Assembly: GCA_023150555.1 (NCBI GenBank)
Contig: JAKLKQ010000002.1
Coordinates: 150,958 to 214,957, forward strand
From: Planctomycetota bacterium
GTDB taxonomy: Bacteria; Planctomycetota; SZUA-567; H5-PLA8
Reading direction: 5' to 3'
Length of the DNA: 64,000 bases
This document shows positions 34,575-44,024 of this stretch, piece by piece; the first letter of the stretch is position 1; the number at the start of each line of letters is the position of its first letter. The notes beneath the pieces were generated by a model, which saw only the letters and a list, made by a program, of their open reading frames with translations, made no database searches and was not told the DNA's origin. The position numbers were made by a program, and so were the translations under genes.

Positions 34575-36563
34575 TCAGACCTTCTGCGCCGGCGGCGCAG
34601 GCTCTTCGCGCGCTTCCACCACCAGCGGAACCTCGCCCGAAGGCGCCTTGGCAGGCTTCAGCCAATGCGCACGCCAGCGTTCGAACATGAAGAGCGTCCA
34701 CAGCGGCTTGCGGTGGTTGCGGCGGCCCGTGACGTGCTCATCGACCAGGCGCTTCACGGCCTCGGGCCGGAAGAACCCATCCTCGCGCAGGCGCTTCTCG
34801 TGCAGCGTATCGAGCAGCGCCTCGCGCAGGCCGCCGCGGAACCAGCCCGCCACCGGAATGCCGAAACCTTTCTTCGGCCGCGCCAGGATATCGTCCGGCA
34901 CCAGACCGCGCAGGGCCTTCTTGAAGAGGTACTTCAGCTTACCGCCGCGCACCTTGTACCTAGCGGGCATCGCATCGGCCAGGGCCACGAAATCGCGGTC
35001 AAGGAGCGGGCTGCGCGCCTCCAGCGAACAGGCCATCGTCGCGCGGTCCACCTTGGTCAGCACACCTTCGCCGAGATACGTCTTTGCATACACATAACCG
35101 TCGCGCGTGGCCGGGTCGAACCTCGCCACGCGCGCATGCAGTTCGGAGGTCTCGTCGAAGAGTTTTTCCAGGGCCACCGTCTTCAGCGCATCGCCGGTCA
35201 ACAGGCCGCCGATCTCTTCGGGCACGAAGGCGCCCAGCCAGCGCCAGAGCCGTTCGGACTCGGGACGCTTGGCGCCGCGGAGAAATCGCTGCACTACGAA
35301 ATCGAAAGAGAAGTTTCCTGTGCTGGCCGGCAGGCATCCGGCCAGCGGGCGCACCACGCCGCGGTCCACGAAGCCGGGAACGGCTGCGTTGTAGAAACGC
35401 AGGTGCGGCAACGCGCGGAAGGTATCGTAGCCGGCGAAGAGTTCGTCGCCGCCATCGCCGCCCAGCGCGACGGTCACGTGGCGGCGGGTAAAGCGCGAGA
35501 GCAGGTACGTGGGCAAGATCGACGGGTCCGCGAAGGGCTCGTCCAGAAACGCGGCGACCGTAGGCAGAATGTCCAGACTGGCTTTCGGGTCGAGGCGCTC
35601 CTCGTAATGCTCCGTTCCCAGGGTTTCGGCCAGCCGCTTTGCGTATGCCGTCTCGTCGAAGCGCGGATCGCTGAAGCCGATGGCGAAGGTCTTTACCTTC
35701 CCCCGCCCCTGCTTCGCCACCATGGCCGCGGTCACGGCCGAACTGTCGATGCCGCCGGAGAGAAAGACGCCCAGCGGCACGTCGGCAATCAGGCGCCGCT
35801 CAACGGCCGCCTGCAAGCCGCCGCGAATGCGTTCGATCCACTCGGCTTCCGTCGCGGTGTCCTTCTCCGCCGCCGCGAAGTCGTGGTCCCACCAGCGTTC
35901 GGTGGCCAGCGATCCACCGCCGAGGTCGAAACGCAGGCGGTGCCCGCCGGGCAGCTTGCGCATGCCCCGATAAATCGCGTACGGCGCGGGTACGAACTCG
36001 TGGAGCAGGTAGCGCGCGGCCGCCTCCGGGTCCATCTCCCGGCGCACGGCCGGATGCTGCAGCAGCGCTTTGGGCTCGCTGGCGAAGGCGAAGAATCCGC
36101 CGTCGTGAACGTAATAGAACGGCTTTTTGCCCATGCGGTCGCGCGCGCAGAAGATCCGGTTCTGCTTCTCGTCGTGGATCGCGAACGCGAACATGCCGTT
36201 GAATTTCTCGACGCAGGCCTCGCCCCATGCCGCGTAGGCGAGCAGGATCGTCTCGGTGTCGGAGCGCGTGCGCGCGGCGAAGCCCTTGCCCGCCAGTTCC
36301 ACGTTAAGTTCGAGATAGTTGTAGATCTCGCCGTTGTAGACGACGTGCAGGCCACGCCCGTCGTCGTGCATCGGCTGCGCGCCGCCGGAGAGGTCGATGA
36401 TCGACAGGCGCCGGTGCCCCAGCTTCACGCGTTCGGAATCATGGTAGCCCGAAGCGTCGGGCCCGCGATGCGTCAGCGCTGCGGTCATGCGGCGCAGGAT
36501 GTCCGCAGCCTCGATCGGCTTCGCGTCAATGGTCGCTCTGGCGTAGCCGGCAATGCCGCACAT
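34575..36563 (-). CDS. asnB: glutamine-hydrolysing asparagine synthase (AsnB type)
   Basis: A 662-residue amidotransferase. The N-terminal glutaminase starts MCGIAGYA with nucleophile Cys2 and has LSIIDLSGGAQPM and YNGEIYNY. The C-terminal synthase shows the pyrophosphate loop FLSGGIDSSAVTA and a later LGGDGGDELFAGYD. The length matches bacterial AsnB, with a ~30-residue extra tail. It lies between a GT2 and a methyltransferase gene, with gaps of seven and nine bases. In such surface-glycan clusters AsnB-like enzymes often amidate uronic acids rather than make free asparagine; this is possible here but not decided. Confidence 0.9.
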   Translation of the reverse strand: MCGIAGYARATIDAKPIEAADILRRMTAALTHRGPDASGYHDSERVKLGHRRLSIIDLSGGAQPMHDDGRGLHVVYNGEIYNYLELNVELAGKGFAARTRSDTETILLAYAAWGEACVEKFNGMFAFAIHDEKQNRIFCARDRMGKKPFYYVHDGGFFAFASEPKALLQHPAVRREMDPEAAARYLLHEFVPAPYAIYRGMRKLPGGHRLRFDLGGGSLATERWWDHDFAAAEKDTATEAEWIERIRGGLQAAVERRLIADVPLGVFLSGGIDSSAVTAAMVAKQGRGKVKTFAIGFSDPRFDETAYAKRLAETLGTEHYEERLDPKASLDILPTVAAFLDEPFADPSILPTYLLSRFTRRHVTVALGGDGGDELFAGYDTFRALPHLRFYNAAVPGFVDRGVVRPLAGCLPASTGNFSFDFVVQRFLRGAKRPESERLWRWLGAFVPEEIGGLLTGDALKTVALEKLFDETSELHARVARFDPATRDGYVYAKTYLGEGVLTKVDRATMACSLEARSPLLDRDFVALADAMPARYKVRGGKLKYLFKKALRGLVPDDILARPKKGFGIPVAGWFRGGLREALLDTLHEKRLREDGFFRPEAVKRLVDEHVTGRRNHRKPLWTLFMFERWRAHWLKPAKAPSGEVPLVVEAREEPAPPAQKV

Positions 36564-36570
36564 GGGGGCG

Positions 36571-37644
36571 TCAGGCGTCCGGGCCGGCGGGCGGCCGCCC
36601 GCGGGAGACCGACTTGATCAGGTAGACGGGCTTGTTCTGCGCTTCGTAATAGGTGCGCATCAGCATCTCGGCCAGAAGGCCGATCAGCACCATCTGCACG
36701 CCCATCACGAACAGGCCTACGGAGAGCACCGGCAGCGGCGTCAAAATGAAATCCTTCTGCCAGCCCGTATCGTGCGGCATGAACTTGAAGGCCACCGCCG
36801 CCGCGAAGGCCAGGAACGAGAGCAGGATGCTCAATGCGCCGAAACCGCCGAAGACGTAGATCGGCTTGGTCAGGTACGAGCTGAAGAATTTCACGACGAT
36901 CAGGTCCAGCAGCACCTTCAGCGTGCGCTCCATGCCGTAGTTCGATTTGCCGTGCACGCGCGGATGGTGCGTGACCGGCAGTTCGGTCACCTTCGCGCCC
37001 TGCCATGAAGCGTAGATGGGGATGAAGCGGTGCATCTCGCCGTACAGGTGCACGCCTTCCAGCACCTCGCGGCGGTAGGCCTTCAGCGAACAGCCGTAGT
37101 CGTGCAGGCGCACTCCGCTGACGCGCGAGATGATCGCATTGGCGATGCGGCTGGCGAAGACGCGCGTAAAGGCGTCGCGGCGGTCCTTGCGCCAGCCCGA
37201 GACCACGTCGAAGCCTTCGTCGAGTTTCGCGAGCAGGCGTTCGATGTCCGCCGGATCGTTCTGCAGGTCGCCGTCCATCGGGATCAGGACCTGGCCGCGT
37301 GCCAAATCGATCCCCGCGGCCATCGCGGCGGTCTGGCCGAAGTTGCGCCGGAAGCGCACGGCCGTCACGCGCGGGTCCTTCGCCGCCAGTTCCTCCAGCA
37401 CCGCGCCGGTGCGGTCGCGCGAGCCGTCGTCTACGAAGATGATCTCGCTGGTGCGGTTCAGCTTGCGCAGCACCTCGTCGAGGCGCTCATGCAGCTTCGG
37501 CAGGTTTGCTTCTTCGTTGAACAGGGGGACGACGATGGAAAGTTCCGGTGCGGCGCCGTCGCGGGCGGGCTGAGCCGCCGCGGCCGGGCTCCCGGCCGCG
37601 CGGTGCTCTTCCTGCGTGTCCGTCTTCGTATCCAGGACCGACAA
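36571..37644 (-). CDS. GT2 family glycosyltransferase with two C-terminal membrane helices
   Basis: A 357-residue enzyme of the dolichol-phosphate-mannose-synthase/ArnC type. The GT-A domain has LSIVVPLFNEEANL, EIIFVDDGSRDRT, a PMDGDLQNDP (metal-binding) line and a later HDYGCSLKAYRREV. Two membrane helices follow (about residues 265-290 and 305-330). Such proteins transfer a sugar from a nucleotide donor to undecaprenyl phosphate. A 40-residue basic/Ala-rich N-terminus precedes the domain. It is the first gene of the three-gene leftward glycan set. Confidence 0.88.
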   Translation of the reverse strand: MSVLDTKTDTQEEHRAAGSPAAAAQPARDGAAPELSIVVPLFNEEANLPKLHERLDEVLRKLNRTSEIIFVDDGSRDRTGAVLEELAAKDPRVTAVRFRRNFGQTAAMAAGIDLARGQVLIPMDGDLQNDPADIERLLAKLDEGFDVVSGWRKDRRDAFTRVFASRIANAIISRVSGVRLHDYGCSLKAYRREVLEGVHLYGEMHRFIPIYASWQGAKVTELPVTHHPRVHGKSNYGMERTLKVLLDLIVVKFFSSYLTKPIYVFGGFGALSILLSFLAFAAAVAFKFMPHDTGWQKDFILTPLPVLSVGLFVMGVQMVLIGLLAEMLMRTYYEAQNKPVYLIKSVSRGRPPAGPDA

Positions 37645-37772
37645 GGCGCGCCCTCACACGTGCAGTCCGCCGCCTCCTTATTATAGAGGGCATTCTACCG
37701 CACGTAGTCGTTTTTCCGGAATGCTCTATTCGAGGAATCCCGCCGGGCAGGCGGCCCACGCATTGCGGCTGC

Positions 37773-38282
37773 TCATTCGGCTGCCAGGATCCGCAGGTAT
37801 ACCTTTAGATCCGAGGCGCTGAAACAGACAAAGCGCACGGTCTGAATGGTGGGCATTTTGGAAGTGAATGCCCGCACGGCATGCACGGCGATACGCGTGG
37901 CGTCTTCGATGGGATACGCATAGACGCCGGTGCTGATCGCGGGGAATGCGATCGAAGCGAGCCCGTGCTTTGCGGCCAGCGCCAGGCTGTTCGTGTAACA
38001 GCCGCGCAAAAGTTCCGGTTCGCCCCGTCCACCGCCGTGATACACGGGGCCGACGGTGTGGATAACGTGCTTCGCCGCCAGCCGGTAACCCTTGGTGATC
38101 TTGGCCTGCCCGGTGGGACAGCCCTTCAGCGTGCGGCATTCGGCGAGCAGTTCCGGGCCGGCCGCGCGATGAATCGCACCGTCCACGCCGCCGCCGCCCA
38201 GGAGCGATTCGTTCGCCGCGTTGACGATGGCATCGACTATTTCCTTGGTGATGTCGCCTTGCACCGCCTCGAGCGCCGCCAT
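37773..38282 (-). CDS. macro domain ADP-ribose/O-acetyl-ADP-ribose hydrolase
   Basis: A 169-residue macro domain of the YmdB/MacroD type. Key parts are [34 protein letters not shown] (binding loop 1 with the catalytic Asn/Asp cluster), [11 protein letters not shown], and [13 protein letters not shown] (loop 2). Such enzymes remove O-acetyl-ADP-ribose or mono-ADP-ribose. A standalone cytosolic protein, no signal sequence. It lies 54 bases upstream of nothing related; the next gene leftward is 128 bases away and belongs to the glycan set. Regulation not evident. Confidence 0.92.
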   Translation of the reverse strand: MAALEAVQGDITKEIVDAIVNAANESLLGGGGVDGAIHRAAGPELLAECRTLKGCPTGQAKITKGYRLAAKHVIHTVGPVYHGGGRGEPELLRGCYTNSLALAAKHGLASIAFPAISTGVYAYPIEDATRIAVHAVRAFTSKMPTIQTVRFVCFSASDLKVYLRILAAE

Positions 38283-38336
38283 GGGAGCCTCCGATCAGTT
38301 TGTATTCCACCGATAGTCAGGAAGACCAGGCAATTC

Positions 38337-39224
38337 TCAAGCACCCTCCGGCCTGAGCCCGTCTTCGAAGCAGCTAAACGGCTCCGGAAAGAGCTTGGCC
38401 AAGGCTTCGGTCGCCGCACGCAGTTCGTCTTCGAAGGCCGTGCGCGGGTAGTTCGACGGCGCGGCAAGAACAACCTCGTGGTATGCGCGCGGTTCCTTCA
38501 GATCGCTGGGCAGACGTCCCAAGCGGACCTTCACGCCGCAATCGCGGAACCGGTTGGCCAACGCAATGCGGAAGCGCCCGTACTGGTCGGCATACCCCGT
38601 CCCGCGCGGACTCTTATTGTACAGATAAAGGAGGACCGGACAGCGCTGCGCCAGGTTTTGCGCCGCATCGAGAAAGACGCCCCAGCGGTCGAAGAGGTCG
38701 TAGGGGTCGACGAGAACCACCAGCTGTTTCGCAGAAAAATCGGGCGTCAGTTCCCCACCAACGCGCTGAAGCACCTCGAGTCCAGACGTGAACGGAAAAA
38801 TCGACACGCCCGGCCGTCCCCTCCAAGCCGCACGACGTTCGTCGTCGGCGTCGAAGACCGCGAGCTGGTTGCCGTAATTCCAGAGCGCCAGCGAAGCCTG
38901 CACCACGCTGGCCGTAGAAGCCCACCGTTCGCGCTCGACAAACGAACGCTGGGCCGCCTTGAAAAGGCTCTCCGGCAAGGAATCAAAACGCTTTTGGGTC
39001 TCCTGGGTCAGCGGGTAATCGGGCGCGCCGGCGAACGGGTCGTACAAAATAGCGATGCCCTTGGCGTTGCTCTTGGCGACGGCATCCGCCACCTGGCAGG
39101 CCCACGTTCCCTTCAGCACGTCGCCCCAGTTGCCGGGCTCGTAAAGGAGGCCGGGCTGCGGCGCGGACGCGTCGCCGGGCTTCCAGTGCCAGGGCTTTCC
39201 GGACTTTTCGCCGTCAGAAGCCAT
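38337..39224 (-). CDS. RlmJ-like (23S rRNA m6A-type) methyltransferase, variant motif
   Basis: A 295-residue protein. It resembles RlmJ in order of parts: NWGDVLKGTW near the N-terminus (RlmJ has GN-ADVLKH), ILYDPFAGAPDYPLT, then VVLVDPYDLFDRW where RlmJ has DPPY, and a final VLAAPSNYPRTAFEDEL where RlmJ has a NPPW-type line. The DPPY catalytic motif reads DPYD here, so activity or target base may differ. The start at 39224 was preferred to an in-frame start upstream since the upstream part reads as antisense to the EVE gene. The identification is by pattern only. Confidence 0.45.
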   Translation of the reverse strand: MASDGEKSGKPWHWKPGDASAPQPGLLYEPGNWGDVLKGTWACQVADAVAKSNAKGIAILYDPFAGAPDYPLTQETQKRFDSLPESLFKAAQRSFVERERWASTASVVQASLALWNYGNQLAVFDADDERRAAWRGRPGVSIFPFTSGLEVLQRVGGELTPDFSAKQLVVLVDPYDLFDRWGVFLDAAQNLAQRCPVLLYLYNKSPRGTGYADQYGRFRIALANRFRDCGVKVRLGRLPSDLKEPRAYHEVVLAAPSNYPRTAFEDELRAATEALAKLFPEPFSCFEDGLRPEGA

Positions 39225-39287
39225 CGCTATCCTTCCCAGACCGACTTGCATTCTACGCCGCATTGAGAAGAGAAGAAGGAGAAAGCC

Positions 39288-39695
39288 ATGCCCACCTGGC
39301 TGCTGAAGACCGAGCCTGGCGATTACAGCTTCGCCGACCTGCAGCGCGACAAGAAGACCGTCTGGGACGGCGTGAAGAACAACCTGGCCCTGCAGCACAT
39401 CCGCGCGATAAAGAAGGGCGACCGCGTGCTGGTGTATCACACAGGCAGCGAGAAGAGCGTCGTCGGCGTGGCACAAGCAACGCGCGATGCGTTCCCCGAC
39501 CCTAAGGCGAAGGACCCCAAGCTCGCGGTGGTCGAGTTGCAGCCCGTGAAGCCGCTAAAGCAGCCCGTGCCGCTGGACGCGATCAAGTCGGACGCCCGCT
39601 TCAAGGATTTCGCGCTGGTCAAGATCGGGCGGCTGAGCGTCCTGCCCGTGCCCGCAGACCTGGAGAAGGCGCTGCTGGAGATGGCCGGCGAGTAA
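39288..39695 (+). CDS. EVE domain protein
   Basis: A 135-residue protein with an EVE (PUA-like) fold that reads modified bases in nucleic acids. Typical phrases are WLLKTEPGDYSF, TVWDGVKNNLALQHIRAIKKGDRVLVYHTGSEKSVVG and a late KIGRLSVLPVP. The length equals the standard family size. AGAAGGAG precedes the ATG. EVE proteins are tied to restriction of modified DNA or to tRNA/rRNA modification; no partner for either is visible here apart from the divergent RlmJ-like gene 63 bases away. Confidence 0.93.
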   Translation: MPTWLLKTEPGDYSFADLQRDKKTVWDGVKNNLALQHIRAIKKGDRVLVYHTGSEKSVVGVAQATRDAFPDPKAKDPKLAVVELQPVKPLKQPVPLDAIKSDARFKDFALVKIGRLSVLPVPADLEKALLEMAGE

Positions 39696-39698
39696 GCC

Positions 39699-42600
39699 TC
39701 AGGCCCCGTAACCGCCGCCGCCGGGCGTCTCGATGATGATGGTGTCGCCGGGCGCCACCTGGACCTCCGCGAGCCAGGGCAGCGCCTCGACCTTTTCCGC
39801 ACCCGCACGCTTCAAGAGATTGCGCCCCGATGCGCCCGGCTTGCCGCCGGCCAGTCCGTAGGGTGCCGTCGTGCGGCGATTGCTGAGGATCGCGGCTTCG
39901 GCGGGCTTGAGGAACTCGACCTCGCGCACGATGCCATCGCCGCCGCGGTACTTCCCCGCCCCGCCCGAGCCCTTCCGGATCGCGAACCGCCGCAAACGCA
40001 CCGGGTAGCGCGCTTCGAGCACTTCAGGATCGGTCAGGCGCGTGTTGGTCATGTGCGTGTGCACGGCGTCGGCTCCGTTGAAGCCCGGCCCCGCGCCCGC
40101 GCCTCCGCAGATCGTCTCGTAGTACCCGAAGCCCGCGTCGCCGAAGGCGAAGTTGTTCATCGTGCCCTGGCTGGCCGCGCAAAGACCCAGCGCGCCCAGC
40201 ACCACGTCGACGACGCGCTGGCTGGTCTCGACGTTGCCGCCGATCACCGCCGGACAGCGCGCCGGGTCGGAATGCGCGGGCGGATTGAGGATGCCCTCGG
40301 GAATGCGGATCGTCACCGGCGCCAGCACGCCGCCGTTGAGCGGGATGTCCTCGTCGATCAGGCAGCGCAGGCAGTACAGCACCGCGCTGCGAACGATGGC
40401 CGGGTTGGCGTTCAGGTTGCCGCGGTTGACCGGGCCGGTGCCGGTAAAGTCGAGGACCGCCGTCTCGCCACTCTTCGTGAGTGTCACGACGATCGGCGTG
40501 CCGTCGTCCATGCGGTCCTCGAAGCGGCGCTCGCCGTCGGACAGCCGCGCCAGCGCCGCGCGCATCTTGCGCTCCGCAGCGGCGCGGATGTGGTTCATGT
40601 ACGCGAGCACCACGTCGGAACCGTAGCGCTCCAGCATGGCCTGAAGTTCCTTCGCGCCGGTGCGGTTGGCGGCGATCTGTGCGCGGATGTCGGCGAGGTT
40701 CTCGTCGGGCGCGCGCGAAGGATGCGGCGCGCCGGTCAGGATCCTCCGCAAACCGGCCTCGCGGGATTCCCCGCCCTCGAGCACCTTGAAGTGCCGGATC
40801 AGCACGCCTTCGTCGAAGAGGCTCGTCGCGTCGGGCACCAGCGAGCCCGGACGTTTTCCGCCCATCTCGGCGTGGTGCGCGCGGCTGCCGGTGAAAAAGA
40901 GCAGCCGGCCCTTGGCGTCGTGCACCGGCGTGACGACCGTGACGTCGGGCAGATGCGAACCGCCGCGGAACGGATCGTTGGTCACCAGCACGTCGCCGGG
41001 TTTCAGGTCGGGCACGTCTTCAAGCAGGCACTGTACGCACCCGCCCATCGCGCCCAGATGCACCGGCACATGCGGCGCGTTGGCGACCAGCTCGCCCTTC
41101 GCGGTGAAGATCGCGCACGAAAAATCAAGGCGTTCCTTGACGTTGGTGCTGAGCGACGTCTTCTGCAGCGTTACGCCCATCTGCTCGGCGATGCTGGCGA
41201 AGTGGTTGTTGAATATCTCGAGCTGAACCGGATCGGCCTCGGCGGCATCGGCCGCCTGGGCCTGCGCCTTCCGCCCTTCGAGATCGGTCAGCACCAGGTC
41301 GCCGCGCCCCGTCATCTCCGCGCGCCAGCCCGGATCGACGACCACGGTGCCGATGCGCTCGACGACGATGGCCGGACCGTCGAACGAATCGCCGGCGCGA
41401 AGGTCTTCACGCACAAAGAGCCCCGCTGCGTGCTCCTGCCCGCCGAAGAGCACTTTCTTCGTCCGCGACGGCTTCACCGTTCGTGCGACAGGCTCCTTCC
41501 AGGGCGAAGGCACCTTATCGAGCGTCCCGGCGAGTTCCATGCGCGCGGTGACGATCTCGACCCCGCGACCGTGCTGCGCGTGGCCGAACAGCGCCTCATG
41601 GCGGCGCTCGAAGCAGGCCGCGCAGTCCGCCACGGGTTCTTCGTCGACGAGAATCGCGGCGCTCTGCCCTGCGTAGCGCATCTCCAGCATGCGGCGCGGT
41701 GTTTGGACGTTGCCTTCCGCAATGCCTTCCTCGCGAAGCTGCGCGCGCAACTCGGCCTCCATCGCTTCGAACTCGGCGCGCACGCGCACGAGGGTCTCGG
41801 TCGAGCAGGCGGCCAGTACCGAGCGCACGCCGAACTTCTTCACGTCGGCCAAGCCCATCCCGAAGGCACTCAGCACGCCCGCATATGGATGCAGCAGGAC
41901 TTTCGGCATCCCCAGGCTGCGCGCGATCGCGCAGGCGTGCTGCCCGCCAGCGCCGCCGAAGCAGACCAGCGCGTACTCGCGCACGTCGTAGCCGCGCGCG
42001 ATGGAGATCTGCTTGATCGGCGCCGCCATGTTGGCGTTGGCGATGCGCGTGAAGCCTTCCGCGAGTTCCGCCGGCGCCATGCGCTTGCCGGTGGCGGCCT
42101 CGACGCGGCATGCCACTTCGTTCAGGCGCCGTTCGATGGCCGCCAGATCGAGCGGGAACGGGAAGGTCTCGGCGGGAATCTTGCCGAGATATACGTTCAG
42201 ATCGGTGACGGCCAGCGGCCCGCCGCGCCCGTAGCACGCGGGCCCGGGATCGGCGCCGGCGCTCTCGGGGCCGACGACCAGTTTCTGCCCGTCGAAGGCG
42301 CAGATGCTCCCGCCGCCGGCCGCGACGGTCTCGACGGCCAGCATCGGCGCGACCACGCGCACACCGGCCTTGCGCGTCTCGAACTGGTACTCGTACTGGC
42401 CCTCAAAACGCGACACGTCCGTGCTCGTGCCGCCCATGTCGAAGCCGATCGCCTTTGGGAATCCGGCGGCCTGCGCCGCGCGCGAGAAGCCCACCACGCC
42501 GCCGGCCGGTCCGCTGAGGATGCTGTCGCGGCCAGTGAAGAACTCCGCGCCGACCAGGCCTCCCGCGCTGGTCAGGAGACGCAGGCTGGCGCCCTGCAGC

Positions 42601-43508
42601 GCGCGCTGGATGCTGCCGACGTAGTCGCGCACGACCGGCGTCAGGTACGCGTCGATGACGGTGGTATCCCCGCGCGAGACCATCTTGATCGTCGGCGAAA
42701 CGGCAGACGAGATCGAAAGGTGCGCGTCGTCGAAGCCGAGGTCCTTCGCGACTTCGGCGACGATGCGTTCGTGCGCGTCGTTGCGGTAACTGTTTAGCAG
42801 GCAGACGGCCAGTGACGCGATGCCCTTCCCTCTCAGAGGCGCCAATGCCGCGCGCACGTGCTCGGCATCAAGCGGTTCGAGCACTTTGCCGTTGGCGGCG
42901 ATTCGCTCGTCGAGTTCCACGGCCTCGCGAAAGAGCGCCTCGGGCTTGCGGATATCGAGGCGGAAGAGGTCGGGGCGTTCCTGGCTGCCGATGCGCAGCA
43001 GGTCGCCGAAACCGCGCGTGGTGACCCACGCGGTCGATGCGCCCTTGCGCTCCAGCAGCGCGTTGGTGCCGCGCGTGGTGCCCAGGCGCACCTCGATGCC
43101 CGGCATCGCCTCGCCGAGTTTTTTGCCGAGCAATCGCCGGATCGCGACCACCGGCGCGGGCTCGCCGCTGAAGAGTTCGTAGTCGGCGCCGGGCTTAAGC
43201 GGCGCGGCATCGGCGTCGAGTTCGAAGTGCCCGGAATCCCCGTCGAAGCGAGCAACCTTCGCGCGCGCGGCCTCGCCACCCTGCGAATCCAGAAAGAGTA
43301 CCGAATAGCCGTTGTAAAGGCCCTGCGCCTCGCCGCGGCGCCGTTCGTCCACCAACAGGCGCGTGCCGCTGCCGGGCCCGGCGCGCCCCTTCAACCGCCC
43401 GCTGCTGAGCAGCTTGTCGGTGACGAGTGTCCCGTCGGGCCGGCAGGCCACCACGTCGGTGAAGGTGCCGCCAACGTCGATCCAGAATTTCCAGCCGGTC
43501 TGCGCCAT
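39699..43508 (-). CDS. 5-oxoprolinase / hydantoinase A-B fusion
   Basis: A 1269-residue enzyme that opens 5-oxoproline to glutamate with ATP, or a related hydantoinase. Residues ~1-690 match Hyu[45 protein letters not shown] and [14 protein letters not shown]. Residues ~740-1265 match Hyu[59 protein letters not shown] and a final [15 protein letters not shown]. Fusion into one chain is typical of eukaryotic-type and many bacterial 5-oxoprolinases. AGGAA precedes the ATG. It lies three bases after the convergent EVE gene. Confidence 0.93.
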   Translation of the reverse strand: MAQTGWKFWIDVGGTFTDVVACRPDGTLVTDKLLSSGRLKGRAGPGSGTRLLVDERRRGEAQGLYNGYSVLFLDSQGGEAARAKVARFDGDSGHFELDADAAPLKPGADYELFSGEPAPVVAIRRLLGKKLGEAMPGIEVRLGTTRGTNALLERKGASTAWVTTRGFGDLLRIGSQERPDLFRLDIRKPEALFREAVELDERIAANGKVLEPLDAEHVRAALAPLRGKGIASLAVCLLNSYRNDAHERIVAEVAKDLGFDDAHLSISSAVSPTIKMVSRGDTTVIDAYLTPVVRDYVGSIQRALQGASLRLLTSAGGLVGAEFFTGRDSILSGPAGGVVGFSRAAQAAGFPKAIGFDMGGTSTDVSRFEGQYEYQFETRKAGVRVVAPMLAVETVAAGGGSICAFDGQKLVVGPESAGADPGPACYGRGGPLAVTDLNVYLGKIPAETFPFPLDLAAIERRLNEVACRVEAATGKRMAPAELAEGFTRIANANMAAPIKQISIARGYDVREYALVCFGGAGGQHACAIARSLGMPKVLLHPYAGVLSAFGMGLADVKKFGVRSVLAACSTETLVRVRAEFEAMEAELRAQLREEGIAEGNVQTPRRMLEMRYAGQSAAILVDEEPVADCAACFERRHEALFGHAQHGRGVEIVTARMELAGTLDKVPSPWKEPVARTVKPSRTKKVLFGGQEHAAGLFVREDLRAGDSFDGPAIVVERIGTVVVDPGWRAEMTGRGDLVLTDLEGRKAQAQAADAAEADPVQLEIFNNHFASIAEQMGVTLQKTSLSTNVKERLDFSCAIFTAKGELVANAPHVPVHLGAMGGCVQCLLEDVPDLKPGDVLVTNDPFRGGSHLPDVTVVTPVHDAKGRLLFFTGSRAHHAEMGGKRPGSLVPDATSLFDEGVLIRHFKVLEGGESREAGLRRILTGAPHPSRAPDENLADIRAQIAANRTGAKELQAMLERYGSDVVLAYMNHIRAAAERKMRAALARLSDGERRFEDRMDDGTPIVVTLTKSGETAVLDFTGTGPVNRGNLNANPAIVRSAVLYCLRCLIDEDIPLNGGVLAPVTIRIPEGILNPPAHSDPARCPAVIGGNVETSQRVVDVVLGALGLCAASQGTMNNFAFGDAGFGYYETICGGAGAGPGFNGADAVHTHMTNTRLTDPEVLEARYPVRLRRFAIRKGSGGAGKYRGGDGIVREVEFLKPAEAAILSNRRTTAPYGLAGGKPGASGRNLLKRAGAEKVEALPWLAEVQVAPGDTIIIETPGGGGYGA

Positions 43509-43601
43509 GGAACGTTCCTGGGTGCGGTGCCGAAAACGTATATCCTTACGCCCCTGCGCATGGAAACAAGATCAGATGCCGCAGAAGAGGGGAGGCGCGC
43601 C

Positions 43602-44021
43602 ATGAAGAGTTACCGCGAGGAGTTGTGGTTCGAGGTACCCAGCCGCCGGGGCTTCGTGAACATCACGCCCAAGGTCGAGGCCGCGCTGAAGAAGAGCAAC
43701 GTGAGCGAGGGCCTGTGCCTTGTCAACGCGATGCACATCACCGCCAGCGTCTTCATCAACGACGACGAGTCCGGCCTGCACCGCGACTACGAGCGCTGGC
43801 TCGAGAAACTGGCCCCGCACGCGCCGACCAGCCAGTACGACCACAACAACACGGGCGAGGACAACGGCGACGCCCACCTGAAGCGGCAGATCATGGGCCG
43901 CGAGGTCGTCGTGGCGGTCACGGACGGGAAGCTGGACTTCGGGCCGTGGGAGCAGATCTTCTACGGCGAGTTCGACGGCCGCCGCCGCAAGCGGGCACTC
44001 ATCAAGATCATCGGCGACTAG
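43602..44021 (+). CDS. YjbQ/UPF0047 family protein
   Basis: A 139-residue protein of the YjbQ family, reported to have weak thiamine-phosphate synthase activity in E. coli. It shows [51 protein letters not shown] and [16 protein letters not shown], with the conserved His/Asp metal site. The ATG at 43602 was chosen over one at 43560 because GAGGGGAGG directly precedes it. It is divergent from the 5-oxoprolinase gene and ends three bases before the convergent sulfatase. Confidence 0.92.
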   Translation: MKSYREELWFEVPSRRGFVNITPKVEAALKKSNVSEGLCLVNAMHITASVFINDDESGLHRDYERWLEKLAPHAPTSQYDHNNTGEDNGDAHLKRQIMGREVVVAVTDGKLDFGPWEQIFYGEFDGRRRKRALIKIIGD

Positions 44022-44024
44022 CGG

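Noticed and set aside
38337..39476. Longer start of the RlmJ-like gene
   Set aside because: The extra N-terminal ~84 residues are antisense to the EVE gene and match nothing; the ATG at 39224 gives the family-like N-terminus.
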